Below are positions 9,857 through 17,058 of a DNA stretch of 36,803 bases, one piece after another. The stretch's first letter is position 1, and each line of letters opens with the position of its first letter. The notes under the pieces were generated by a model that made no database searches, was not told the origin of the DNA, and worked only from the letters and a program-made list of their open reading frames with translations. The DNA is from an uncultured Collinsella sp. (GTDB taxonomy: Bacteria > Actinomycetota > Coriobacteriia > Coriobacteriales > Coriobacteriaceae): assembly GCA_958348225.1 (NCBI GenBank), contig CATVYG010000022.1, positions 1-36,803 of the forward strand, read 5' to 3'. Both the position numbers and the translations under genes were made by a program.

Positions 9857-9917
9857 GGCACCTTGGGTGCCTAGAGACTGAACGAGCGTGGGAGATGCGC
9901 CGGGACCCGCCCGGCGC
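9857..9917 (-). other. Two short hairpins in the nusA-infB spacer
   Basis: The 91-bp spacer holds two perfect small stems: GGCACC/GGTGCC around a 3-nt loop (9857-9871) and GCGCCGGG/CCCGGCGC around a 5-nt loop (9897-9917). The second begins ten bases after the nusA stop. Neither has a U tract, so I read them as RNA stability or processing structures rather than terminators. The usual ylxR and L7Ae-like genes are absent here. Confidence 0.5.
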
Positions 9918-9926
9918 GACCGCGCG

Positions 9927-11174
9927 CTAGATCAGGTCCTCCGCATCATCGAAGGCGTCGGTGTCGTGGACACCGCAGAAACGGGAGCCGGGGCGGGCCT
10001 GGTTGCGGCACTGGACGCCGTCCTCGGACACGTACTCGCAGCGACGGACGTCATCGTCCTCCTCGTCACCGATCAGGTCGGCGGCGGGCTCCTCGTGAAC
10101 GGGGACGTTCTTGAGGATGTCGGCGGCAAGGGTCTCGGACTTGATGTCGATGTGCCAGCCGGTCAGGCGAGCGGCGAGACGGGCATTCTGGCCCTCCTTG
10201 CCGATGGCGAGCGAAAGCTGGTCGTCGGGCACGATGACGCCGGCATAGGCCTTCTCCTCGTCGATGAGGACGCGGGTGACCTTGGCGGGCGACAGGGCGT
10301 TGGCGACGTAGACGGCCGGATCGGCATCCCACAGGATGACGTCGACGCGCTCGCCGCGGAGCTCGCCTACGACGGCGCGAACACGGCTGCCCTTGGGGCC
10401 GACGCAGGCGCCCACGGGATCCAGGCGATCGTCGAGCGAGTGGACGGCGACCTTGGAGCGCTGGCCGGGCTCACGGGCGATCGACTTGATCTGGACGGTG
10501 CCCTCATAGATCTCGGGCACCTCCTGCTCAAACAGACGACGCATGAGCTCGGGATGGGTGCGGGAGATGACGATCGGCGGACGGCTGTGCTCGCCGCGAA
10601 CCGGCTGCAGGTTGGAGTTGGGGTCTCGGACGTCGATGATCACGGCTTTGATGTGCTGGTTGTGCAGATAGCGCTCGCCCATCGGACGCTCGTTGCGCTC
10701 GTTCTCGTAACGGCGCTGGTCAAAATGCGGCAGCTCGGCCTCGACGCCATCGCGGATCTTGACGATCGTGAAGTCGGGCGTGGACTGCAACACGGTACCG
10801 CTGATGAGGTCACCGATACGGCCGGAGAACTCCTCGTAGATCTGCTCGCGGGCGGAGTTGCGCACGATGGCGTTGATCTCGGCCTTGGCGTGCTGGGCGG
10901 CGATGCGGCTCGTGTTCTTGGGGGTGACGTCGATCTCCTCGAACTCGGTGAAGTTGCCCTCCTCGTCCATGGAATCGTCGATCGGCTCCAGACGGTAGAC
11001 GTAGATCTTGCCGGTGGTGCGGTCGATGGTCACCTTGGCGCCCCACTCAAGGTGCAGGATCTCGGCATAACTCTTGGCGAGCGACTGCTCCAGGCGGTCG
11101 ATCAGGTAGAGCTGGTCGATGTGCCTCTCCTGGCAAAGCTCCATCAGGGCGGACATCATGTCGGATGCTGCCAT
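9927..11174 (-). CDS. nusA: Transcription elongation/termination factor NusA with Cys/His-rich C-terminal tail
   Basis: NusA binds RNA polymerase and nascent RNA, controlling pausing, termination and antitermination. An N-terminal RNAP-binding domain (from MAASDMMSALMELCQERHI) is followed by an S1 domain (GDLISGTVLQSTPDFTIVKI) and tandem KH domains (DPVGACVGPKGSRVRAVV; DDQLSLAIGKEGQNARLAA). The frame extends to 11207, but the start at 11174 has a strong GGAAGGAAAG Shine-Dalgarno and lies one base from the rimP stop, giving 415 aa. The tail after the KH domains is acidic and then shows CEYVSEDGVQC and PGSRFCGVHD, a C-x9-C-x10-C-x2-H pattern that looks like a small zinc-binding knuckle. That tail is not part of the standard NusA fold. 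Confidence 0.96.
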   Translation of the reverse strand: MAASDMMSALMELCQERHIDQLYLIDRLEQSLAKSYAEILHLEWGAKVTIDRTTGKIYVYRLEPIDDSMDEEGNFTEFEEIDVTPKNTSRIAAQHAKAEINAIVRNSAREQIYEEFSGRIGDLISGTVLQSTPDFTIVKIRDGVEAELPHFDQRRYENERNERPMGERYLHNQHIKAVIIDVRDPNSNLQPVRGEHSRPPIVISRTHPELMRRLFEQEVPEIYEGTVQIKSIAREPGQRSKVAVHSLDDRLDPVGACVGPKGSRVRAVVGELRGERVDVILWDADPAVYVANALSPAKVTRVLIDEEKAYAGVIVPDDQLSLAIGKEGQNARLAARLTGWHIDIKSETLAADILKNVPVHEEPAADLIGDEEDDDVRRCEYVSEDGVQCRNQARPGSRFCGVHDTDAFDDAEDLI

Positions 11175-11175
11175 C

Positions 11176-11670
11176 TTACTTTCCTTCCTTCGCGGGCTTG
11201 AAGTCATAGGTGGGCTTCAACTTGCACTTTTTAACATCAGAGAAATCGAGGGTGACGGACTCGCCGTCCTCGAGCTCGAGGGTCACGTTCGTCTCGGTCG
11301 CGGCGGCAATCTTGCCGGAGTACTTGCGACGGCCCTCGGTGGCGGTGGAGGTGAGCTCGCAGTCCTCGCCCACAAAGCGGGCAAAGTCGCACGGGCGGCG
11401 CAGCGGGCGCGCCATACCCGGGCTCGACACCTCGAGCGTGTAGCTCGAAGAAATGGGGTCAAGCTCCTCGATCACGTCGCCGACCCACTTGGTATTGGCC
11501 GTGACGTCGTTGAGTGACAGGCTCTGACCCTCGGCACCCTCGATACGCACACGCACGCAGGGGGCCTTGGTGGCGCCCACGAGCTCAACGTCGACAATAT
11601 CGACATCGTGCTGGGGAGCGACGGCCTCGAGCGCGTCGATGATCGCCTGCTCGGTCTTGGTCTTGACCAT
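11176..11670 (-). CDS. rimP: Ribosome maturation factor RimP
   Basis: RimP assists early 30S subunit assembly. The 164-aa product has the N-terminal domain (DVDIVDVELVGATKAPCVRV), the inter-domain YTLEVSSPGMARPLRRPCDF signature and a C-terminal SH3-like domain. A longer frame opens at 11883, but it crosses a promoter and a terminator. The ATG at 11670 has GGAGGT seven bases upstream, so that start is clear. It is the first gene of the unit, with nusA one base downstream. Confidence 0.95.
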   Translation of the reverse strand: MVKTKTEQAIIDALEAVAPQHDVDIVDVELVGATKAPCVRVRIEGAEGQSLSLNDVTANTKWVGDVIEELDPISSSYTLEVSSPGMARPLRRPCDFARFVGEDCELTSTATEGRRKYSGKIAAATETNVTLELEDGESVTLDFSDVKKCKLKPTYDFKPAKEGK

Positions 11671-11690
11671 TGCGGCACCTCCATCCATAC

Positions 11691-11723
11691 AAAAAAGAAG
11701 CGGGGCCGAAACCCCACTTCTTT
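11691..11723 (-). terminator. Intrinsic terminator in the rimP leader (possible attenuator)
   Basis: On the minus strand GAAGTGGGG (from 11720) pairs with CCCCGCTTC around a 6-nt loop. The middle U-G wobble exists only in minus-strand RNA, and on the plus strand it is a C-A mismatch. The stem is followed by TTTTTT (11696-11691), a textbook intrinsic terminator. It lies downstream of the promoter at 11749-11777 and ends about 20 bp before the rimP start, so every transcript from that promoter must pass it. No competing antiterminator stem is obvious by eye. Confidence 0.8.
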
Positions 11724-11748
11724 CAATTACAACTTCATTTGCAAGCAA

Positions 11749-11777
11749 ACTATACCAATACCTGCGAAAACGTGCAA
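11749..11777 (-). promoter_or_regulatory. Sigma-70 promoter of the rimP-nusA-infB unit
   Basis: On the minus strand a -35 TTGCAC (11777-11772) and a -10 TATAGT (11754-11749) are separated by exactly 17 bp. Transcription should start near 11742, giving a leader of about 70 nt that contains the terminator at 11691-11723. Confidence 0.75.
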
Positions 11778-11864
11778 GCATCAAAGAAATTCGCAGGTCA
11801 GCGCGCCCACAGCTTCTCCACAAGAATAGGACAATTGACGGCAGGCATCTAGGCGGGCACATGC

Positions 11865-11903
11865 AAAACGAGGGACGACCCAACCGGATCGCCCCTCGTC
11901 TTT
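11865..11903 (-). terminator. Terminator after leuS
   Basis: ACGAGGG (868-874 of the 11-kb block) pairs with CCCTCGT (893-899), with a partly paired inner segment. On the minus strand the stem is followed by TTTTGCAT. It begins about 25 bp after the leuS stop, which separates leuS from the rimP unit. Confidence 0.65.
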
Positions 11904-11928
11904 TATGCGTCAGTTATGCTCGCAGTGC

Positions 11929-14505
11929 TTACTTGACCACCAGGTTGACCAGCTTGCCGGGCACGCAGATGGCCTTGACGACCGTCTTGCCGTCGAGCCA
12001 CTTGGCGACGGCGGTCTCGGCGGCAGCCTGCATTTCCTCGTTGGAGGCATCGCGGGCCACGTCGATGCGGCCACGGACCTTGCCGAGTACCTGGACGACG
12101 ATCTGCACCGTGTCCTCGATGGACTCGGCCAGGTCGAACTCGGGCCAGGCGGCGGTGTAAGCGTTGCCCTCGCAGCCGAGCGCCTCGTGCCACAGCTCGT
12201 CGGCCCAGAACGGGCAGATGGGCGCCAGGACGCTCACGATGTCCTTGGCCACGCCGTAGCACAGGGCCTTGTCGCGGTCAGCACCCTCGGTGGCGTTGAG
12301 GTAGGCGCTCGCCGCGTTGACGAGCTCCATGACGGCCGAGATCGCGGTGTTGAACTGGCCGCGATCGAAGTCCTCGGTGCACTTGGCGATGGTGCGGTGA
12401 CGCTCACGGTAGAGCTTCATCGCGGTCTCGCCGAGCACGGACTTGTCGAAGGCCACGTTGGCGTCACCCGACTGGACGAGCTGCCACACGATACGCCAGG
12501 CGCGCTTGATAAAGCGGTTGGCGCCCTCGACGGCCTTGGGATCCCAGTCGAAGTCCTTCTCGGGCGGGGCGATAAACAGGATCGCCAGACGCATGGTGTC
12601 GGCGCCGTAGGGCTCGATGACCGAGCTCGGGGGCACGACGTTGCCTTTGGACTTGGACATGGTGTCGCCGTTCTCGTCCTTGACCATGCCCTGGCACAGC
12701 AGGTTGGTGAAGGGCTCGTCAACACTCAGCAGACCCAGGTCGCGCAGCGCCTTGGTAAAGAAGCGGCTGTAGAGCAGGTGCAGAATGGCGTGCTCGATGC
12801 CACCAATGTAGTTATCGACGGGCATCCAACGGTCGGCTGCCTCGCGGGAGAAGGGCAGCTCGGTGTTGTGCGGGTCGGTATAGCGCAGGTAATACCAGCT
12901 GGAGCAGGTGAACGTGTCCATGGTATCGGTCTCGCGCTTAGCCGGGCGGCCGCAGACCGGGCAGGTGGTCTCGTAGAAGTCCTTGCACTCGGCGAGGGTC
13001 TCGCCGGCGCCCAGGTCCAGGTTCTCGGGCAGCGTCACCGGCAGCTGATCCTCAGGCACAGGCACGATGCCGCAGTGCTCGCAGTGGATGGCCGGGATGG
13101 GGTTGCCCCAATAGCGTTGACGGCTGATGAGCCAGTCGCGCAGGCGGAACTCGACCTTGCGACGGCCGCAGCCCATGGCCTCGAGGTCGGCCACGATGGC
13201 AGCCTCGCCCTCGGAGCGCTTACCGCCGCGCATGCCGGTGTACTTGCCGGACTGGACAAGCGTGCCCTCGGCAGCGTGGGCGCAATCCCAGTCGACGGTC
13301 TCGGCATGGAAGGTATCGATGGTCTCGCCGGTGGCCTCGACGGCAGCGCGATCGTCATCGTCCAGGATGATCGGCACGATCGGCAGGTCGTACTTGCGGG
13401 CAAACTCAAAGTCGCGCTGGTCACCACAGGGAACGGCCATGACGGCGCCGGTTCCATAGTCGGCAACGACATAATCGGCAACCCACACGGGGACCATCTC
13501 GCCGTTGACGGGGTTTACCACGTAGCGGCCGGTAAAGGCACCGTGCTTCTCGAGGGTGCCCTGGGCACGCTCGACGGCAGAGATATGCTTGGAGTCCTCG
13601 ACGATCTTGGTGACGGCCTCCTCATACTCCGTGCCCTCGACGAGCTCGTGCAGACGAGCGTACTCGGGAGCCAGGACAAAAAAGGAGACGCCAAAGAGGG
13701 TGTCGGCACGCGTGGTAAAGACGGTGATCTTGCCCTCGTCGCCCTCAATGGGCTCGCCATCCTGGTCGCACAGGGTAAAGTCGACCTCGGCACCCTCGGA
13801 GCGACCGATCCAGTTGACCTGCATCTGCTTGACGCGCTCGGGCCAGCCGGGGAGCTTCTCCAGGTCGTCGAGCAGCTCCTGGGAGTACTCGGTGATCTTG
13901 AAGTACCACTGCTCAAGGTCGCGCTTCTCGGGCTCGGTGCCGCAGCGCCAGCACTTGCCCTCGGTGACCTGCTCGTTGGCCAGAACGGTCTTGCAGTTAG
14001 GACACCAGTTGACCGGGTTCTTTTTGCGGTAGACCAGGCCCTTTTCCCACAGCTTCTCAAAGATCCACTGACCCCAGCGGTAGTAGTCGGGGCTGCAGGT
14101 CTTGACCATGCGATCCAGATCGTAGGAGAAGCCCATGCGCTTCATCGTGGCGAGCGCCTGGTCCATATTCTTATACGTCCAGGCGGCAGCCTGCGTATTG
14201 TGCTTGATGGCGGCGTTCTCGGCAGGCAGGCCAAAGGCGTCAAAGCCGATGGGATGCAGCACGTCAAAGCCGCGCATGCGGGCCTGACGGGCCATGGCAT
14301 CGCCGATGGTATAGTTGCGCGCGTGGCCCATGTGCAGGTCGCCCGACGGATACGGGAACATCTCGAGCACATACTTTTTAGGCTTGCTGTCGTCGGTGTC
14401 GACGGCAAAGAGGTTGGAGTCCTCCCAGGCCTTCATCCACTTGGACTCAATGGCCTGCGCGTCGTAGGCAGGGATCTCGTCCTTATGATCTGTGCAATCG
14501 CACAT
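11929..14505 (-). CDS. leuS: Leucyl-tRNA synthetase
   Basis: LeuS charges tRNA-Leu with leucine. This is a class I synthetase of 858 aa. The HIGH-type motif is HMGH (residues 58-61, in PSGDLHMGHARNYTIGD). The CP1 editing domain includes FTTRADTLFGVSF, and the KMSKS loop appears as TMSKSKGNVVPP. A zinc-knuckle-type pair (NWCPNCKTVLANEQV, CWRCG) is present, as are C-terminal anticodon-binding and tRNA-interaction domains (IVVQVLGKVRGRIDV). The start has AAAGGAGC just upstream. No T-box leader is visible; instead a large inverted repeat occupies the 5' region. It appears to be a single-gene unit. Confidence 0.98.
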   Translation of the reverse strand: MCDCTDHKDEIPAYDAQAIESKWMKAWEDSNLFAVDTDDSKPKKYVLEMFPYPSGDLHMGHARNYTIGDAMARQARMRGFDVLHPIGFDAFGLPAENAAIKHNTQAAAWTYKNMDQALATMKRMGFSYDLDRMVKTCSPDYYRWGQWIFEKLWEKGLVYRKKNPVNWCPNCKTVLANEQVTEGKCWRCGTEPEKRDLEQWYFKITEYSQELLDDLEKLPGWPERVKQMQVNWIGRSEGAEVDFTLCDQDGEPIEGDEGKITVFTTRADTLFGVSFFVLAPEYARLHELVEGTEYEEAVTKIVEDSKHISAVERAQGTLEKHGAFTGRYVVNPVNGEMVPVWVADYVVADYGTGAVMAVPCGDQRDFEFARKYDLPIVPIILDDDDRAAVEATGETIDTFHAETVDWDCAHAAEGTLVQSGKYTGMRGGKRSEGEAAIVADLEAMGCGRRKVEFRLRDWLISRQRYWGNPIPAIHCEHCGIVPVPEDQLPVTLPENLDLGAGETLAECKDFYETTCPVCGRPAKRETDTMDTFTCSSWYYLRYTDPHNTELPFSREAADRWMPVDNYIGGIEHAILHLLYSRFFTKALRDLGLLSVDEPFTNLLCQGMVKDENGDTMSKSKGNVVPPSSVIEPYGADTMRLAILFIAPPEKDFDWDPKAVEGANRFIKRAWRIVWQLVQSGDANVAFDKSVLGETAMKLYRERHRTIAKCTEDFDRGQFNTAISAVMELVNAASAYLNATEGADRDKALCYGVAKDIVSVLAPICPFWADELWHEALGCEGNAYTAAWPEFDLAESIEDTVQIVVQVLGKVRGRIDVARDASNEEMQAAAETAVAKWLDGKTVVKAICVPGKLVNLVVK

Positions 14506-14520
14506 ATCAGCTCCTTTAAT

Positions 14521-14651
14521 CTTAGCTGGGGTCGGGCGGCTTGGCTTTATTCGCTACTGCGGACAGTCCTGCGCAAGACGAAAAGCACATTAAGTGCTCT
14601 TCTTTGCGTGCGGAACTTGTAGCGAACAAAGCCAAGCCGCCCGACCCTAAG
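14521..14651. repeat. Long inverted repeat just upstream of leuS
   Basis: Bases 14529-14548 are perfectly complementary to 14628-14647 (20 bp). After one mismatch, TTCGCTAC (14550-14557) pairs with GTAGCGAA (14619-14626). Weaker pairing CTTAG/CTAAG extends the base. The interior carries a small hairpin, AGCAC-ATTAA-GTGCT, plus further partial pairing. The whole forms a hairpin of about 120 nt whose inner end is only 24 bp from the leuS start codon. It has no coding potential or U tract. It could be a mobile palindromic element or a structured leader. Confidence 0.8.
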
Positions 14652-14681
14652 GTTAACTTGACTGATGATAGCAAATACGAC

Positions 14682-14716
14682 AAGCGAGATGCCTGCGACT
14701 TGCGGGCATCTCGCTT
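14682..14716. terminator. Hairpin between guaB and leuS
   Basis: A 12-bp perfect stem AAGCGAGATGCC / GGCATCTCGCTT (14682-14693 with 14705-14716) has an 11-nt loop. On the minus strand it is followed by GTCGTATTTG, a poor U tract; on the plus strand by TATCTAAAT. Its location suits a factor-aided or weak terminator for the IMP dehydrogenase gene. Confidence 0.5.
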
Positions 14717-14777
14717 TATCTAAATAACGTGGTTGTGAATCAACCGCTATCTGTTATCCGCCCAAACATGGTCGGGT

Positions 14778-14870
14778 TTTCCAAGTGCCGCAGATTGCCG
14801 TGAAAGAGGAGCGACGCGTACTTTGGTACGCGAGCGACGGTTTGAACGGCAAGGTGCGGTGCTTGGGAAA
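14778..14870. repeat. Extragenic palindromic repeat, copy 1 (after guaB)
   Basis: The core 14797-14850 (GCCG...CGGC, with inner hairpin GCGTAC-TTTG-GTACGC) recurs almost unchanged at 22481-22535. Flanking arms of about 20 bp (14778 onward and up to 14870) are complementary to each other with a few mismatches, so the whole 93-bp element folds on itself. It lies six bases beyond the guaB stop. No protein is encoded. Confidence 0.75.
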
Positions 14871-14875
14871 GCCGC

Positions 14876-16387
14876 TTAGCGGTAGCTGACGCTTTGCTGG
14901 GAGTCCTTGACCACTACGTCGTGGGCGCCGCCTTCGACGATGGAGGTGGAGCTGACCAGCGTTAGGCGTGCCTTTTCCTGGAGCTCGGGGATCGAGAGGG
15001 CACCACAGTTGCACATCGTGGACTTGACCTTGTAGAGCGTGCCGCCCACGCCGTCCTTGAGGGAGCCGGCATAGGGAACGTAGGAGTCGACGCCCTCGAC
15101 GAAGCTGAGCTTCGCGGCACCACCCAGGTCGTAGCGCTGCCAGTTGCGGGCACGCGCAGAGCCCTCGCCCCAGTACTCCTTCATGTACTGGCCGTTGACG
15201 TTGACGCGCTCGGTCGGGCTCTCGTCGAAGCGGGCGAAGTAGCGGCCCAGCATCATAAAGTCGGCACCCATGGCAAGGGCGAGCGTCATGTGGTAGTCGT
15301 AGACGATGCCACCGTCGGAGCACACGGGCACGTAGACACCGGTCTCCTCGTAGTACTCGTCACGGGCGCGGCAGACGTCGATCAGCGCGGTGGCCTGGCC
15401 ACGGCCGATGCCCTTGGTCTCGCGGGTGATGCAGATGGAACCGCCGCCGATACCGACCTTGATGAAGTCGGCACCGCAGTCGGCCAAAAAGCGGAAGCCC
15501 TCGGCGTCGACGACGTTACCGGCACCGACCTTGACGTCCTCGCCATAGTTGGCGCGGATCCACTCGATGGTGCGCTTCTGCCACTCGCTGAAGCCCTCGG
15601 AAGAGTCGATGCACAGGACATCGGCACCGGCCTCGATGAGCAGCGGCACGCGCTCGGCATAGTCGCGGGTGTTGATACCGGCGCCGACCATGTAGCGCTT
15701 GTCTTTATCAAGCAGCTCGTTGGGGTTGGTCTTGTGGCTGTCGTAGTCCTTGCGGAAGACGATGCCCATGAGGTGATCGTTGTCGTCGACGATCGGCAGG
15801 GCGTTAAGCTTGTTGTCCCAGATGACGTCGTTGGCAACCTTGAGGCTGATGTTCTTGTCGCCCACGATGAGCTGCTCACGCGGGGTCATGAACTCGGAAA
15901 CCTTCGTCTGGTGGTCATCGCGACTGGGGCGATAGTCACGGCTGGTGACGATGCCCAGGAGCTTACCCTTGGGCGTGCCGTCGTCAGTGACCGGCATGGT
16001 GGAATGACCGGTCTTCTCCTTGAGCTCGATGACCTGCTCCATGGTCATGTCGGGAGTCAGCGTGGAATCGGACTGAACGAAGCCGGCCTTGTGATCCTTG
16101 ACGGCCTTGACCATAGCGGCCTCGGACTCGGCGCTCTGGGAACCGTAAATGAAGGACAGGCCACCCTCGGTAGCGAGCGCGACACCCATGTCGACGCCCG
16201 AGACGGACTGCATGATGGCGGAAACCATGGGGATGTTCAGGGTGATTGCCGGCTTCTCACCGCGCTTAAAGCGGGTCAGCGGCGTCTTGAGAGAGACGTT
16301 GTTGGGAATGCACTGCGAGGACGAGTAACCAGGGACCAGCAGATACTCCGAAAACGTGTGGGACTCACCGGGAAAGAACGTAGCCAT
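14876..16387 (-). CDS. guaB: IMP dehydrogenase
   Basis: This enzyme oxidises IMP to XMP with NAD+, the committed step of GMP synthesis. The TIM-barrel core is interrupted by a CBS pair (about residues 100-220, with MPVTDDGTPKGKLLGIVTSRDY and ALPIVDDNDHLMGIVFRKDY). The catalytic loop is GIGGGSICITRETKGIGRG with Cys319 as nucleophile, and the mobile flap carries ARNWQRYDLG (the Arg-Tyr pair). The 503-aa length is usual. The GGGSICITRE loop departs from the common bacterial GPGSICTTR form, pointing to a divergent IMPDH subgroup. GMP reductase is less likely because of the CBS domains and flap. Start ATG at 16387 follows AAAAAGGAGAAAC. A divergent promoter region separates it from the ModE-like gene. 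Confidence 0.94.
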   Translation of the reverse strand: MATFFPGESHTFSEYLLVPGYSSSQCIPNNVSLKTPLTRFKRGEKPAITLNIPMVSAIMQSVSGVDMGVALATEGGLSFIYGSQSAESEAAMVKAVKDHKAGFVQSDSTLTPDMTMEQVIELKEKTGHSTMPVTDDGTPKGKLLGIVTSRDYRPSRDDHQTKVSEFMTPREQLIVGDKNISLKVANDVIWDNKLNALPIVDDNDHLMGIVFRKDYDSHKTNPNELLDKDKRYMVGAGINTRDYAERVPLLIEAGADVLCIDSSEGFSEWQKRTIEWIRANYGEDVKVGAGNVVDAEGFRFLADCGADFIKVGIGGGSICITRETKGIGRGQATALIDVCRARDEYYEETGVYVPVCSDGGIVYDYHMTLALAMGADFMMLGRYFARFDESPTERVNVNGQYMKEYWGEGSARARNWQRYDLGGAAKLSFVEGVDSYVPYAGSLKDGVGGTLYKVKSTMCNCGALSIPELQEKARLTLVSSTSIVEGGAHDVVVKDSQQSVSYR

Positions 16388-16466
16388 GTTTCTCCTTTTT
16401 CCATGCGACCGGTCGGCTGCAGGCCTCGTAGGACCCAGCCCAACCTTGGGCGCCCAATACTGGGGA

Positions 16467-16495
16467 AGTATCTTAACGCACTTTGACTGCTACAA
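16467..16495 (-). promoter_or_regulatory. Candidate guaB promoter
   Basis: On the minus strand TTGTAG (16495-16490) and GATACT (16472-16467) are 17 bp apart, a moderate match to sigma-70 boxes. The leader downstream contains a hairpin GCCCAA-CC-TTGGGC. The same 184-bp intergenic region must also hold the promoter of the plus-strand regulator; TACAAT at 16491-16496 could be a -10 but has no good -35. Confidence 0.4.
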
Positions 16496-16571
16496 TGCAT
16501 GATTTAAGAAGAGCACACGAGGGTTTGACGCAGGCTTTGCGTTTGCCCAGCAAACACTTTAGCGGAGAGAC

Positions 16572-16925
16572 GTGGAGCGTATGAAGTACAAGACGACGGC
16601 AAAGTTGGTCATTCAAGCGTGCGACAAGGATTTGCCGGGCGTGTTCGGCCACGGCTGCGTCTTGCTGCTGCAGGGGATTGCCCGCGAGCATTCGCTCAAC
16701 CGCGCCGCCAAGAGCATGGGCATGGCGTATTCCAAGGCCTGGCGCATCGTGAACGAGGCCGAAGGTCAGCTGGGCTGCAAGCTCATCGAGCGCGACGGCG
16801 CCCGCGGATCCACCCTCACCCCCGCCGGCGAGCGAGCCATAGCGGTCTACGAGGAGCTGCAGGCCGACATCAACAACGTCATCGCCACCAAAGCCAACGC
16901 CCTCATCGCCAGCATCAAAGAGTAG
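16572..16925 (+). CDS. ModE-like winged-helix DNA-binding protein
   Basis: This is a 117-aa protein consisting of one LysR/ModE-type winged helix-turn-helix. GHGCVLLLQGIAREHSLNRAAKSMGMAYSKAWRIVNEAEGQ is split here as GHGCVLLLQGIAREHS and LNRAAKSMGMAYSKAWR, followed by the wing LGCKLIERDGARGSTLTPAG. The molybdate-binding MOP domains of full ModE are absent, so any ligand is unknown. It is probably a transcriptional regulator. The frame opens at GTG 16572 (GGAG four bases upstream); an ATG at 16581 is an alternative. It is the only confident plus-strand gene, divergent from guaB and convergent with the PLP-type gene. No molybdate genes are nearby. Confidence 0.85.
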   Translation: MERMKYKTTAKLVIQACDKDLPGVFGHGCVLLLQGIAREHSLNRAAKSMGMAYSKAWRIVNEAEGQLGCKLIERDGARGSTLTPAGERAIAVYEELQADINNVIATKANALIASIKE

Positions 16926-16965
16926 CCAATTTGGGACGGGGCTTTTTAGCTACCCAACCCCTTCT

Positions 16966-17040
16966 CATAAGTTGCGGTGAAATAGGGACTGTTTATGCGG
17001 TTAAAGCCGTAAATCAATCCCTATTTCACCGCAACTTATG
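16966..17040. repeat. 75-bp element with perfect 23-bp inverted repeats
   Basis: Bases 16966-16988 (beginning CATAAGTTGCGG) are perfectly complementary to 17018-17040 around a 29-nt centre that itself has short complementary pieces (TTTA/TAAA, CGG/CCG). The element lies between two convergent genes, 40 bp after the regulator stop and 18 bp from the stop of the PLP-type gene. It could be a bidirectional termination structure or a MITE/REP-like repeat. It has no A or U tract at either end, which favours the second reading. Confidence 0.8.
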
Positions 17041-17058
17041 GAGTCGAGGATGATTTAG

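Noticed and set aside
7625..9874. Long plus-strand reading frame (749 aa) opposite infB
   Set aside because: It is antisense to the unmistakable IF-2 gene; its Leu/Gly/Ala-rich composition is what the reverse of a Glu/Ala/Arg-rich high-GC gene gives.
11671..11883. N-terminal extension of RimP in the open frame
   Set aside because: The extra 71 codons cross the promoter and terminator and have no ribosome binding site; the start at 11670 does.
11905..14622. Plus-strand frame of 905 aa opposite leuS
   Set aside because: Shadow of LeuS with low-complexity composition and no recognisable domain; it also runs through the long inverted repeat.
14506..14760. T-box riboswitch upstream of leuS
   Set aside because: No T-box consensus (GGTGGNACCGCG-like) is present and the structure is a simple long palindrome.
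15290..16486. Plus-strand frame opposite guaB
   Set aside because: Antisense shadow of the IMP dehydrogenase; no domain and no ribosome binding site.
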